Counted from the first letter of the stretch, positions 16,618 through 25,552 are shown. The stretch is DNA of 64,000 bases from Promethearchaeota archaeon (GCA_030606485.1 JAUWGH010000003.1:404548-468547); one strand, 5' to 3'. The notes: generated by a model from the letters alone, not told the origin. Numbers and translations are program-made.

Positions 16618-16911
16618 ATGACCGTATATAGGATCAAGGTAATAGTAAAATTCTTTCTCCAATTTAGAGACTTTTTAAAAAAAAGTAAAATAGAAATTGA
16701 ACTTAAAGAAGGAGCAGATATTTTCCAGGTTTTGGAGTCCATTTGTAATTTATATAATTTACGAGAGAAAATATTTAACGAGAAAAACGAACTTAGACAA
16801 TGGATTAGGATATTGAAAAATGGAAGACAAATCAAATTTTTAAATGGCATTAGAACTAAACTTAGGCATGGAGATGTAATAGCACTGTTCCCACCTACAA
16901 CTGGTGGATAA
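16618..16911 (+). CDS. MoaD/ThiS-family sulfur carrier protein
   Basis: A protein of 97 residues with a ubiquitin-like pattern: an N-terminal strand (RIKVIVKFFLQF), a central helix (DIFQVLESICNLYNL), a late strand (GDVIALFPP) and the required C-terminal Gly-Gly at the very end. The terminal thiocarboxylate provides sulfur to the pterin dithiolene of Mo/W cofactors. Its place 145 bp behind the acyl-CoA ligase and the tungsten oxidoreductase strongly suggests a role in that enzyme's cofactor; MoaD-like genes are often found beside AOR genes. A T-run just downstream probably ends the operon. Confidence 0.88.
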   Translation: MTVYRIKVIVKFFLQFRDFLKKSKIEIELKEGADIFQVLESICNLYNLREKIFNEKNELRQWIRILKNGRQIKFLNGIRTKLRHGDVIALFPPTTGG

Positions 16912-16939
16912 TATTACTTAGGTAGTTTTATAGATAATA

Positions 16940-16948
16940 TTTTTTTTT
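16940..16948 (+). terminator. Poly-T terminator after the AOR-ligase-MoaD operon
   Basis: Nine consecutive T, then AT and a further T-run, begin 29 bp after the MoaD-like stop. Intrinsic archaeal termination works on such U-tracts without a hairpin. Confidence 0.45.
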
Positions 16949-16950
16949 AT

Positions 16951-16963
16951 TTTTTATATAAAA
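16951..16963 (+). promoter_or_regulatory. TATA box of the SCP2 gene
   Basis: TTTTTATATAAAA lies just after the T-tract and about 120 bp before the ATG at 17082. The intervening leader is A/T-rich. Confidence 0.4.
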
Positions 16964-17081
16964 ACAAAATTATTTAATAGAATCAAATCTAAAATAAATT
17001 TAATAAAATCAAAAAGCTAAGAAATTTAAAGTAAATAAATATTCAAAACTTTTACTAAAAAAAATAAAGAGAGTGAATGTT

Positions 17082-17549
17082 ATGGCAAAATTTGCTACAG
17101 ATGAGTGGGCTGAACAATATGCTAAAGCCCTTAATGAAAACGAGGAATATAGGGCAGCGGCTGGGCCCAAAGGTTTTCCACCCGACGGGTGGGAAGGAGA
17201 TTATATTTTTGTAATTGAGCCAAGCGGAAATTTAGATCATAAAATAGAAATGTGGATAGGACTATACCACGGCGATTGCACGGGAACTAAAATCTTAAAA
17301 AAGGAAGATAAATATCAACTTATAAAATCAGGAGAGAAGGCTCCAGAAGGTGTCATTGGAGTTGAATTTATCTATTCCGCAACCTATGATAACTGGGAAA
17401 AGATATTAAAGAAAGAATTGGATGCTGTTAAAGCGTTGTTGAAAGGACAAGCGAAACTCCAAGGCGATATGGCAAAAGTATTAAAAGCTACAAAAGCTGC
17501 AAAAGAGATGGTAAATACTTCAGCTAATATTGACACGCAATATTGGTAA
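17082..17549 (+). CDS. SCP2 sterol-carrier-domain protein
   Basis: The protein has 155 residues from ATG 17082, preceded by GAGTGA 5 nt upstream; GTG 17073 is an alternative. The C-terminal half has the SCP2 pattern: a strand EFIYSATYDNWEKIL, a helix ELDAVKALLKGQAKLQGDMAKVLK and a final helix. SCP2 domains bind fatty acyl-CoA, isoprenoid or other hydrophobic ligands in a tunnel. It stands alone between two T-run terminators directly after the aldehyde oxidoreductase/acyl-CoA ligase operon, which suggests a carrier for their substrate (inference). Its strong TATA box and good binding site suggest high expression. Confidence 0.85.
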   Translation: MAKFATDEWAEQYAKALNENEEYRAAAGPKGFPPDGWEGDYIFVIEPSGNLDHKIEMWIGLYHGDCTGTKILKKEDKYQLIKSGEKAPEGVIGVEFIYSATYDNWEKILKKELDAVKALLKGQAKLQGDMAKVLKATKAAKEMVNTSANIDTQYW

Positions 17550-17559
17550 ATTATAAAAA

Positions 17560-17568
17560 TTTTTTTTT
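17560..17568 (+). terminator. Poly-T terminator after the SCP2 gene
   Basis: A run of nine T begins 11 bp after the stop codon, followed by ATTTTATATTTTC. Confidence 0.4.
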
Positions 17569-17716
17569 ATTTTATATTTTCTTAATTCTTGTTTTGTATA
17601 TTATTTTTTAATAATAAATATTATTGCAGAATTAAGATTAGCCAAATTAAACCAAACTTTCTTTTTCTAAAATAAAAAAAAGTATTAAGAAATGAAAAAG
17701 TGAATGAAATTTTTTT

Positions 17717-18133
17717 TTACCTTATTTTATCTAAAACTAGAATTTTCGGAAGTTTTAATAATATCCCGAGATGACGCTTCCCATCACTTCCCTTTTCAAA
17801 TCGTAATTTTCTATATCCAAACTCATTTTTTTTAGTCAACATATGTAAGGTTGAATTTTCGCCGCTAATAAAAGACAATATATCTTCTGGAGCTGCTTTT
17901 AATACCAAATCATAATCATCTAATTTATCTCTTGAGAAAGTAAAAATTCCATTTTCTGCAACCAAATTGGTCCAAAAGTAGTAATCCTTTTCAATTTGAA
18001 AGCCAATATTTATTCTCGCCTTAAATTTATTAAGTTTCTTTAAATTTTTAGGATTTTTTCGTTTATCTTCTATTACACTATCAAATACATTTTTTAAAGT
18101 TGAAAATAAAGTTTCCTTTTGAGATTCTTCCAT
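17717..18133 (-). CDS. Probable SCP2-like lipid-binding protein
   Basis: A protein of 138 residues with no signal peptide. The middle reads as antiparallel strands (ARINIGFQIEKDYYFWTNLVAENG), then DDYDLVLKAAPEDILSFISGENS, which is the SCP2 strand-helix unit where the second helix normally follows a line such as TAEDLLALLSGE. The final segment replaces the usual GKLKVEGD strand by YRKLRFEKGSDGKRHLG. It is the most divergent SCP2 candidate of the window, so the call is moderate. It is convergent with the better SCP2 gene at 17082 and shares no operon partner; a 273-bp gap separates it from the TatD gene. Confidence 0.6.
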   Translation of the reverse strand: MEESQKETLFSTLKNVFDSVIEDKRKNPKNLKKLNKFKARINIGFQIEKDYYFWTNLVAENGIFTFSRDKLDDYDLVLKAAPEDILSFISGENSTLHMLTKKNEFGYRKLRFEKGSDGKRHLGILLKLPKILVLDKIR

Positions 18134-18406
18134 AATTATTTACCCAAATAAGACATTTTTAAGTTGTTTTATTTTAATTTTCTTTTGAATAAAAATTTAA
18201 ATTTACATCTATATAAAAATTGTTTTAATTTATCTCCGATTTTCCGAAATGAATAATAAATTCTTTAATTGAATATCCTTGATTTACTTGAACTTGAATT
18301 TATTTTTTTACTGTTGCCACTTCGGTTATGAATTCAACATTTTTCTTTACTTTACGTTCCCAATATTGCGGCTTATAGGCAGTAAATTTCTGACTGGAAT
18401 TAAAAT

Positions 18407-19162
18407 TCAAAAAATTTTTGGAAAGATTTTTTTAGTATTTTCCAAAATCTGAGATTTTAAGTCATTAACAGGAATTTTCTTAATTTTAGATATTTGATTT
18501 AACACACCTTGAATCATTGAGGGAGCTCCAGTTTGATTATGATATCTGACGGGTCCATCGCTTTCTAATAAAAGATTCGAAGAATCACAAAGTTCTACGG
18601 TTTTTTTAACAGGAGGTGAATATTCGATTGCTGGGGTTACTGAAAAAAAGTAACCTCTATCCAAACCAGCTTTTACTAGATCTTGTGGTCCAGAATACCA
18701 ATGAATGTTAATATTAGGTAGATTATAAGTGGGTAATATTTCGAATACTTCCTTTTCTGCTCCTTTCACATGCAAGTTCACTGGTAAATTAAACTTTTGA
18801 GCTAGTCCCAGCATAGTTTTAAATATTTTTTCCTGCAGAGGCCATAATGTATTATCTTTAACAAAATAGTGATCTATTCCAATTTCTCCGATTGCACATA
18901 ATTCATCGCTATTGATAGTGATAAAGTCTATAATCTCATCTAATTCCTCATCAATATTTTTATTTTCTTGAACTTCTTGCGGATGAATTCCAAGAGCCGG
19001 GTAAACAGCCTTAAATCTCTCACTTAGATCCATAATCCTTTTTTGACTTACAGCGCTCATAGCGACGGCAATTATTTTCTCAACTCCGATCTGTTGGGCT
19101 TCTGAGATAATTTCTTCTGGAACTAAGTATAAGTTTAAATGACAATGGACATCAATTAACAT
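18407..19162 (-). CDS. TatD-family metal-dependent hydrolase
   Basis: A protein of 251 residues forming a TIM barrel. Metal-ligand motifs in order are DVHCHLN near the N-terminus, GEIGIDHYFV, NLHVKGAEKE, NIHWYSGP and the late LLESDGPVRY. TatD enzymes are DNases or hydrolases of related esters. The start codon overlaps the stop of the upstream URO-D-type gene, so both are read as one unit. That pairing is unusual for a nuclease and hints at hydrolysis of a small molecule instead (inference). In the 273-bp gap downstream a 36-codon open frame is seen but not called. Confidence 0.85.
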   Translation of the reverse strand: MLIDVHCHLNLYLVPEEIISEAQQIGVEKIIAVAMSAVSQKRIMDLSERFKAVYPALGIHPQEVQENKNIDEELDEIIDFITINSDELCAIGEIGIDHYFVKDNTLWPLQEKIFKTMLGLAQKFNLPVNLHVKGAEKEVFEILPTYNLPNINIHWYSGPQDLVKAGLDRGYFFSVTPAIEYSPPVKKTVELCDSSNLLLESDGPVRYHNQTGAPSMIQGVLNQISKIKKIPVNDLKSQILENTKKIFPKIF

Positions 19163-20331
19163 TAGTAATCTCTATACCTCCTTACTGCGTCAAACATTGC
19201 CACAATATTTTCTGGAGGGACTTCTGCAGTAATATTATGAATATTTGTGGCTATATAGCCCCCACCGGGTTTAAAACATTCTATATTATATTTTACTTCT
19301 TCAGTTATTTCTTTTGGTGTTCCAAACGGAAGAGTTTTTTGAGTATTACAAAGACCGCCCCAAAAAGTAATAATATCTCCGAATCTCTTTTTCAGACTAC
19401 AAGGTTCCATATCATAGGCTGAGATTTGAACGGGGTTATAGATATCATAACCTATATCTGCAAAATGGGGCAAAAATAAGGAAGTCGATCCGCAACAATG
19501 ATAATTAATCTTCACATCAGCGAGTTCATGAATCTTCTCGGATAACCTTTTTTCTATTGGTTTGATAATAGTTTCATATATTTTTATATTCATTATTGGT
19601 CCTGCTTGTTCTCCTAAGTCACCATTTATACACACGACATCCAGAAATTCTCCGACTTCATTTAAATATGTTATATTATAATCAATCCAATGTTTTAACA
19701 AACCCTCCATCGCAGCAATTATTAATTCTGGCTTTGTTAGTAAATATCTTAATGCTTTTATGAAACCAAACAAGAAAGTCGTATATTCATAAATACATCC
19801 AGTAACAGGAGTTACTAAAGCAAAGTTGGTTTCTTCATAAAGTTTTTTAGCGTATTCCTTCAATCCCTTAAAAGGTGTTTTATCTTTACCATCAGGCCAT
19901 TTGTAATTTTCTATCTCATGCACTGTTTTAAAATCTTCAAAAGGATGAATCACCGGATCATAATATAAAATATCTTCAATATCTTTATCTGCATCATTCC
20001 CCCAAAAAACTCCGAATTGATCGTATATCCCAATATATTTTCCTTCTTGCTGGGGTTCAAAACTAACATCCAGTAGACTTCCTAAAGGGCGAATATATCG
20101 AGTATCAACTTCAAATCGTTCTAATAATTCCTCACATGGATATGCAATTTGTTGTATAAAATCAGAATATTGAATATTTTTGTCTTCAATTTCAAGGAAA
20201 TCGATCAATCTTTTATATGCTTTAATGTGGATACTAGATTGATTTCCACCTAAATCTATTGGAATTTTATCGGGTTCCCTATGATCGAGTGTCGTATTTA
20301 ATCTTTCCCTAGAATTCATATGATTATTCAT
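19162..20331 (-). CDS. Uroporphyrinogen-decarboxylase-fold protein (MtaA/CmuA-type methyltransferase family)
   Basis: A protein of 389 residues. MNSRERLNTTLDHREPDKIPID is the typical opening of the corrinoid-methyltransferase branch of the URO-D family. INYHCCGSTSLFLP carries the His-x-Cys zinc motif of MtaA-like enzymes, with a third possible ligand Cys in GGLCNTQKTLPFG. The end GGGYIATNIHNITAEVP is also characteristic. MtaA members move methyl groups between corrinoid proteins and thiols. No corrinoid protein gene is adjacent, so the role is open. It is followed without a gap by the TatD-family gene, and it diverges from the FGGY kinase across 146 bp. Confidence 0.85.
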   Translation of the reverse strand: MNNHMNSRERLNTTLDHREPDKIPIDLGGNQSSIHIKAYKRLIDFLEIEDKNIQYSDFIQQIAYPCEELLERFEVDTRYIRPLGSLLDVSFEPQQEGKYIGIYDQFGVFWGNDADKDIEDILYYDPVIHPFEDFKTVHEIENYKWPDGKDKTPFKGLKEYAKKLYEETNFALVTPVTGCIYEYTTFLFGFIKALRYLLTKPELIIAAMEGLLKHWIDYNITYLNEVGEFLDVVCINGDLGEQAGPIMNIKIYETIIKPIEKRLSEKIHELADVKINYHCCGSTSLFLPHFADIGYDIYNPVQISAYDMEPCSLKKRFGDIITFWGGLCNTQKTLPFGTPKEITEEVKYNIECFKPGGGYIATNIHNITAEVPPENIVAMFDAVRRYRDY

Positions 20332-20486
20332 TATACTATTGTTTCTTATTAATTTAATTAGTTCGCAAAAATTTATAATCTATTTTTAAAAAATATAGAA
20401 TTGCTAAGATCTTCAATGTGATTTCAAATTAATATAAAAAAAATATAGTTTTATTAACATTGTCCAACGAAAATTAAGTGATAAAA

Positions 20487-22049
20487 ATGGAAGGAAAATA
20501 TATTTTAACTTATGATTTGGGAACGGCTAGTCTTAAAACTGCACTTTTTGACCTAAATTTAAATATAGTTTATCAAACAATTGAGAAATATCCGATGTAT
20601 TATCCGAAACCAGGATGGGCAGAGCAAGAAGCAGAAGATTGGTGGAAATCTGTTATAAAAACAACTCAAACTATTATTCAAGGAAATAATATAGATCCAA
20701 ATGAAGTGGCTGCGTTAAGCTTCGATTGTCAAGGGAATTGTACAGTTCCTATAGATCGAGAGGGTAATCCTTTAATGCGAGCGATTAATTGGCTCGATAC
20801 TCGTGCGTCTATAATAACACATAAATTTACGAAAGGAATAATAAAAATATCCGGTTATGGTTTAAGAACACTTCTTATGTTTCTTAAAATTACGGGGGGT
20901 GCTCCAGGAATTAACGGGAAGGATCCAATTTCACATATTCTATGGATTAAGGAAAAAGAACCAGAGATTTATAGTAAGACTTATAAATTTCTAAGTTGTA
21001 AAGATTATGTTATTTATAAATGCACTAATAGAGCCATAATTTCCAGAGATTTAGCTAATACAGCCTGGCTCATGGATTCTAATCCGGATAAATTTATTTG
21101 GTCAGAAAAAATTTTAAGCAAATTTAAAATAGATAAGGAAAAATTACCTGAGATAAAAAAATCAACGGAATTAGCCGGTGAATTAACTAAAATTGCTGCT
21201 GAAAAGCTTGGTCTGAAGCCAGGAATTCCTATTATTGTAGGATCATTTGATGGTACTGCTGCGGCAATAGGTTCAGGGGCGATATTAAATAATCAAATCC
21301 ATATATGTCTGGGTACAGCGGATTGGATCGCTACTCACATTTCTGAAAGAAAAAAAGATCTTATGCATTACACCGGATCAATTTGTTCTGCAAAAGATAA
21401 TTACTTATGTTTATCGAAACAAGAAACTGGTGGGACATGTTTAGACTGGATTAAAAATCAAATGTTTAAAGAAGAAGTAGATAAATTTAAAGAAAATCCT
21501 AAAGAGCTTTATAAATATCTGGATTCGATTGTAGAAAAAATTGAGCCTGGAGCGAAAAACCTTCTTTTTACACCCTGGATGTATGGAGAAAGAAGTCCAA
21601 TAAATGATCCAAACGTTAGAGGAGGGTTCTATAATCTCAGTCTTGAGCATGAGAGAGCAGATTTACTTAGAGCTCTATATGAAGGAATTGCGTTTAACAT
21701 TAAATGGGGTTTAAAATTCGTAGAAAAATTAGTGGGAACTACTGAAAGTATTAATTTCATTGGGGGCGGTGCTAAGTCAGATATTTGGTGCCAGATATTA
21801 GCTGATATATTAGAAAGAAATATCAATCAAATGGATGAGCCTGATTTTGGAAGCGTAAGAGGAGCTGCAATAATTGCAATGGTGGGTTTAGGTATTTTCA
21901 AAGATTTCTCAGAAGCAATTAAATTAATTAAAGTTAAGAATTCCTATAAACCCAACATTGATAATAAAAAAATATATGATAAACTATTCAGTGAATACAT
22001 TAAAATCTATAAAAGAAATAAAAAGATGTTTAAAAATTTAAATGTATAA
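20487..22049 (+). CDS. FGGY-family carbohydrate kinase, xylulokinase-like
   Basis: The protein has 520 residues from ATG 20487, which has AAGTGA 5 nt upstream; GTG 20478 is possible. The N-terminal ATPase motif YDLGTASLKTALFD, the typical YPKPGWAEQEAEDWW, the second-domain SFDGTAAAIGSGAI and the late GGGAKSDIWCQILAD all belong to FGGY sugar kinases. The spacing resembles xylulokinase, but substrate specificity in this family is not predictable by eye. It would phosphorylate a sugar or polyol in the cytoplasm. Ribulose-phosphate epimerase at 31 kb could use pentulose phosphate made here (inference). The next gene, 68 bp downstream, is an unrelated Fe-S protein. Confidence 0.87.
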   Translation: MEGKYILTYDLGTASLKTALFDLNLNIVYQTIEKYPMYYPKPGWAEQEAEDWWKSVIKTTQTIIQGNNIDPNEVAALSFDCQGNCTVPIDREGNPLMRAINWLDTRASIITHKFTKGIIKISGYGLRTLLMFLKITGGAPGINGKDPISHILWIKEKEPEIYSKTYKFLSCKDYVIYKCTNRAIISRDLANTAWLMDSNPDKFIWSEKILSKFKIDKEKLPEIKKSTELAGELTKIAAEKLGLKPGIPIIVGSFDGTAAAIGSGAILNNQIHICLGTADWIATHISERKKDLMHYTGSICSAKDNYLCLSKQETGGTCLDWIKNQMFKEEVDKFKENPKELYKYLDSIVEKIEPGAKNLLFTPWMYGERSPINDPNVRGGFYNLSLEHERADLLRALYEGIAFNIKWGLKFVEKLVGTTESINFIGGGAKSDIWCQILADILERNINQMDEPDFGSVRGAAIIAMVGLGIFKDFSEAIKLIKVKNSYKPNIDNKKIYDKLFSEYIKIYKRNKKMFKNLNV

Positions 22050-22117
22050 ATTCCCCCGCAAAATATAAAAGAATTCCCTTCAAATTACTATTAAATATTA
22101 ATCGTGATGATGGAAAT

Positions 22118-23221
22118 ATGAGTGAAGAGAATTTAGATATATACCGTGAATTGCAAAGACACCTCGATAAAATGCCAATTGGGTTTCCTACGACGAGATC
22201 GGGAGTTGATATCCGCATATTAAAACATTTATTCACACCTGAAGAGGCAGAGATTGCCAAGAAATTGAGTTTCATTCCAAAACCTTTGAAAAAAATTTAT
22301 AGATACGTAAAGAAGTTTGGGGTGTCCATCGAAGAATTAGAGAAGATTTTAGACGTCATGGTTAATAAGGGGTCCATAAATTATGATAAAAAAGAAGATG
22401 AGAAATACTATGGAAATGCCCCTTTCGTAATCGGGATGCATGAATACCAGGTAAGCCTACTCACAAAAGAGTATTATAAAGATGTTCAACAATATATTGA
22501 GGAGGCATTCTTAGATGAGTATGTAAAGATGGGACCCCAGATACGCACCATACCAATGGAAGAAAGCATTACACCAGAACATCATATAGCAAGTTATAAT
22601 GATCTAAAACAAATTATTGAAAATGAAGAGGGTCCATTCAGTGTGTTTAGCTGTATTTGTCGTAAGGGGAAGAGACTCATTGGACAATCATGCAATCAAA
22701 CATCTCGGGATGAAACTTGCATGACATTTGGGGGTGGAGCTCAATTTTTTATAGATCAAGGATGGAGTCGAAAAATAAGTAAAGCAGAAGCCCTTGAAAT
22801 CTTACGTAAAAATGAAGCTGATGGTTTGGTTCTTCAACCAGCAAATATTAGGAAACCTGGTTTTATTTGTTCTTGTTGTGGGTGTTGTTGTGATATTTTA
22901 TTAAACGCTAAGAAGCTAGTCCGTCCAATAGAAGCATTTACGACCAATTATTATGCAGAGGTTGATATTGAATTATGCACAGGATGTGAAACTTGTGTTG
23001 ATCGTTGTCAAATGGATGCCTTGACTCTTATTGACGACATTTCTGTAGTAAATCTAGATCGATGTATTGGTTGTGGTCTCTGTGTTCCAACATGCCCTTC
23101 AGGGGCTATGCAACTTAATAAAAAAAAAGAGGAGATCGTCCCCCCAAAAGATAAAACCGAATTATTCCTCGGTTTTGTGGATAGAAAAGCGGAACTGGCT
23201 CGGATTAAAAAGAACCAGTAA
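22118..23221 (+). CDS. Ferredoxin-type 4Fe-4S protein with N-terminal cysteine domain (paralogue of 9942)
   Basis: A protein of 367 residues. Residues 1-95 have a winged-helix look (KKFGVSIEELEKILDVMVNKG). The middle carries FSCICRKGKRLIGQSC with DETCMTFGGG and the dense SCCGCCCDIL. The end is a double [4Fe-4S] ferredoxin (CTGCETCVDRCQMDA, CIGCGLCVPTCPSGA). The family is common in anaerobes and uncharacterised as far as I know. It shares the CxCR...C core and the ferredoxin tail with the 294-residue protein of the FAD oxidase operon. It lies between a sugar kinase and an acyl-CoA synthetase-type gene and could feed reduced ferredoxin reactions there. Confidence 0.85.
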   Translation: MSEENLDIYRELQRHLDKMPIGFPTTRSGVDIRILKHLFTPEEAEIAKKLSFIPKPLKKIYRYVKKFGVSIEELEKILDVMVNKGSINYDKKEDEKYYGNAPFVIGMHEYQVSLLTKEYYKDVQQYIEEAFLDEYVKMGPQIRTIPMEESITPEHHIASYNDLKQIIENEEGPFSVFSCICRKGKRLIGQSCNQTSRDETCMTFGGGAQFFIDQGWSRKISKAEALEILRKNEADGLVLQPANIRKPGFICSCCGCCCDILLNAKKLVRPIEAFTTNYYAEVDIELCTGCETCVDRCQMDALTLIDDISVVNLDRCIGCGLCVPTCPSGAMQLNKKKEEIVPPKDKTELFLGFVDRKAELARIKKNQ

Positions 23222-23400
23222 AAAACAAGTTCAGATTGAATTATATAATTTAATTTTATTCAATCTTTTTTTAATATTATTCATTTTGCATTATGAGAGA
23301 ATATTACTTATTATCATACATTTTATAATTTTTGGCAGTAAATTGAATTTAAGAATATTTGGGAATACAGAATAAAATAAAAAAATGTGCTAAATAATTG

Positions 23401-24894
23401 ATGAATATTGATATAATTGATGTATTTCTTCATCCTAGATCTGTTGCTGTCATAGGTGCTTCAAAAAATCCTATGAAAGGCGGAAATCGCATTGTAAATA
23501 ATCTTATACAAAATAATTTTAAGGGAAAGGTTTATCTTATAAATCCAAACTCAGAAGGTAAATTGCTCGGTTTAGAATTTAAGAAATCAGTTTTAGAAAT
23601 TGAAGATGAAGTTGATCTTGCTATTTTTTATGTTCCAAATCGACTTATACCCGGTCTATTAAAAGATTGCATAAAAAAAGGTATTAAAGGGGCAATTATT
23701 GAGGCATCTGGATTTGAAGAGGTGGGTGAAAAGGGTCTTGAATTAAGTGATCAAATCCTTAAAATAACGGATAATTTCTCGAAAATAAGAATTGTTGGAC
23801 CGAATTGTATGGGACTTACAACAATTGATGGTGATAGCGAAGGTGATGAAAAAGGGGGTTTTTTTTGCGGGTTTGGAGTTTTTACAAATTACAAAAGAGG
23901 AAATGTTGCAATAATTAGCCAATCGGGAATGTTGAATGGTGGATATCTCATGTATCTAATGTCAAAATATCCGAATCTGGGTTTTCGATATTCATGTTCC
24001 ATTGGAAATAAAATGGATTTAAGTGAATTGGAATTTTTAGAATATTTATTAGAAGATTCCACTGTCAATGTTATTGCTTTATATCTTGAATCATTTAAAG
24101 ATCCTATTAAGTTCATTAAATTATGCAGAAAAGTTAAAAATATTCCAAATAAGACGATTATCTTAGTAAAGGGTGGAGTAACTACTCAAGGTCAGAAAGC
24201 AACTTTAAGCCATACGGGAGCTCTTGCAGAGAATTCGCAATTGATTGATGCTGTAATTAAGCAAGCAGGTATAATACGAGCGTATAGCTTCCATGAATTA
24301 TTTCAGTTTGCTAGAACTTTCTCAATGATGTATAACACAGGAAAAAAATTGCCTAAATGGGGTAATGTTTCAATGATTGCTGGTTCTGGAGGTGCAGGCA
24401 CAATTTCAGCCGATCTCACCATAAAATATGGTCTAAATTTTCCTATTTTGGGAGATAAGGCATATAAAACATTAGAAGATGTGTTTCCAGAGTGGATGCC
24501 TCCAAATCGATTCGCACTTGTAGATATATGGCCAGCTATGGAAAAAGCTATAATGAATAAGGTGGGACTTGATGCTGTAATGAATTCTGTTTACAAGGCA
24601 GTATTAAGTGAACCTGATATTGAAGGCCTTTTTAATATGATGTTTTGTTCGAAACAATTTAGATTTTTAAGTAATGTCGATCAAATAATTGAAATTGCTA
24701 GTCGATCTCCAAAACCAATATTTTTTTGGTTGATTGGTGAAGATAAGGAGGTTCGTCGAAATTCAGAATTGTTAGCCAAAAATAATTTACCATCCTTTTC
24801 CAGTTTAGAAGATATGGTCAAAAACTTTTGGGTATTAGTTCAAGAATCAAATAATAAAAATAAAATTTTAAACAAATTTATGACTCAGAACTAA
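23401..24894 (+). CDS. ADP-forming acyl-CoA synthetase, alpha-subunit type
   Basis: A protein of 497 residues; TTG 23398 directly before the ATG is ignored. It has the CoA-binding Rossmann domain (HPRSVAVIGASKNPMKGG), a succinyl-CoA-ligase-like domain (RIVGPNCMGLTT, SQSGMLNGGYLMYL) and the phospho-histidine motif ATLSHTGALAE with His at about residue 271. A third domain of about 170 residues follows. In acetyl-CoA synthetases (ADP-forming) this alpha part works with an ATP-grasp beta part, which is absent here and must be encoded elsewhere. The enzyme would conserve energy by making ATP from acyl-CoA. The extra N in LAENS instead of LAGS suggests a divergent substrate. Confidence 0.85.
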   Translation: MNIDIIDVFLHPRSVAVIGASKNPMKGGNRIVNNLIQNNFKGKVYLINPNSEGKLLGLEFKKSVLEIEDEVDLAIFYVPNRLIPGLLKDCIKKGIKGAIIEASGFEEVGEKGLELSDQILKITDNFSKIRIVGPNCMGLTTIDGDSEGDEKGGFFCGFGVFTNYKRGNVAIISQSGMLNGGYLMYLMSKYPNLGFRYSCSIGNKMDLSELEFLEYLLEDSTVNVIALYLESFKDPIKFIKLCRKVKNIPNKTIILVKGGVTTQGQKATLSHTGALAENSQLIDAVIKQAGIIRAYSFHELFQFARTFSMMYNTGKKLPKWGNVSMIAGSGGAGTISADLTIKYGLNFPILGDKAYKTLEDVFPEWMPPNRFALVDIWPAMEKAIMNKVGLDAVMNSVYKAVLSEPDIEGLFNMMFCSKQFRFLSNVDQIIEIASRSPKPIFFWLIGEDKEVRRNSELLAKNNLPSFSSLEDMVKNFWVLVQESNNKNKILNKFMTQN

Positions 24895-25094
24895 TAAATT
24901 ATTTCCCAAATATCAAAAATAATTGTCATTCATTCTTTTTTGAGATTTCATGTTTAATTCTTTCAAATTCTTTAATAATATCGAATAAAAACAATTCATT
25001 AATTAAAGTAAAGGAGACCTTCAAACCCAATCTTGATAACAAAAGGAATTAAGATAAACTTTTCTTTGAATATGTTAAAAATTATAAAAAAGTA

Positions 25095-25108
25095 AAAATA
25101 TAAATACA
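25095..25108 (+). promoter_or_regulatory. TATA-like box of the first 100-residue gene
   Basis: AAAAATATAAATAC lies about 80 bp before the ATG at 25185. The ribosome binding region GAGAGGTGAAAGTGA just before the start is strong and shared with the second copy. Confidence 0.35.
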
Positions 25109-25184
25109 AAAAAGTTTAATAATTCTAATGTTTTAAATTCCAATTTTATTGAATAAAAATTATAATGAGAGGTGAAAGTGATTT

Positions 25185-25487
25185 ATGACATTCTTTATGG
25201 TGACTGCTACATTTCCACCTGACAAAGCAACTGGAGTTGGAAAAGTATTTACTTCAGGAAAATTAACTGAACTACCATCTTTCGTAAAGCGTATAAGCAT
25301 TTTTGTTGTGCCGGAAGGTAATATTAAGACTTATGCAATTTATGAGTGTGAAGATGAGAAAGCACATGAAGGATATAAGGCAATAGCGAAGAGATACACT
25401 GGCTACTACGAACTTGAAGGATGGAAGCACAAAATAGAGCATCTTCTAACGCCAAATGAGGCGTTACCAATGATTGGACTAGGTTAA
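25185..25487 (+). CDS. Small alpha/beta protein of unknown function, tandem copy 1
   Basis: A protein of 100 residues with a ferredoxin-like strand/helix order: strand FFMVTATFPP, helix around GVGKVFTSGKL, strands ISIFVVPEG and IKTYAIYECED, helix KAHEGYKAIAKRY, strand WKHKIEHLL, ending ALPMIGLG. This resembles the dimeric alpha/beta barrel type, but I cannot name a family. It is about 50 percent identical by eye to the 100-residue product at 25809: both have the same length and share TFPP/TYPP, FTSGK/YTSGK, FVKR, AIAKR and GLG at the end. Leaders (GAGGTGAAAGTGA, GAGGTAAAAGTGA) and 3' flanks are alike, so the pair arose by tandem duplication. Confidence 0.82.
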   Translation: MTFFMVTATFPPDKATGVGKVFTSGKLTELPSFVKRISIFVVPEGNIKTYAIYECEDEKAHEGYKAIAKRYTGYYELEGWKHKIEHLLTPNEALPMIGLG

Positions 25488-25552
25488 CCTTTAATTAAAA
25501 ATAATAGGTGTAGTATTGTAAGTAATAATTTTAAACCCTTTTTTTTCCTATT

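Noticed and set aside
23067..23375. Plus-strand open frame of 102 residues overlapping the end of the ferredoxin-type gene
   Set aside because: Its first half is the ferredoxin gene in another frame and the second half is low-complexity A/T sequence rich in Ile, Leu and Phe; no binding site.
24926..25042. Minus-strand open frame of 38 residues with protein-like helix (FDIIKEFERIKHEIS) in the gap before the tandem 100-residue genes
   Set aside because: It has only a TTG start, no ribosome binding site, and a neighbouring frame is equally open; not enough to call a gene.
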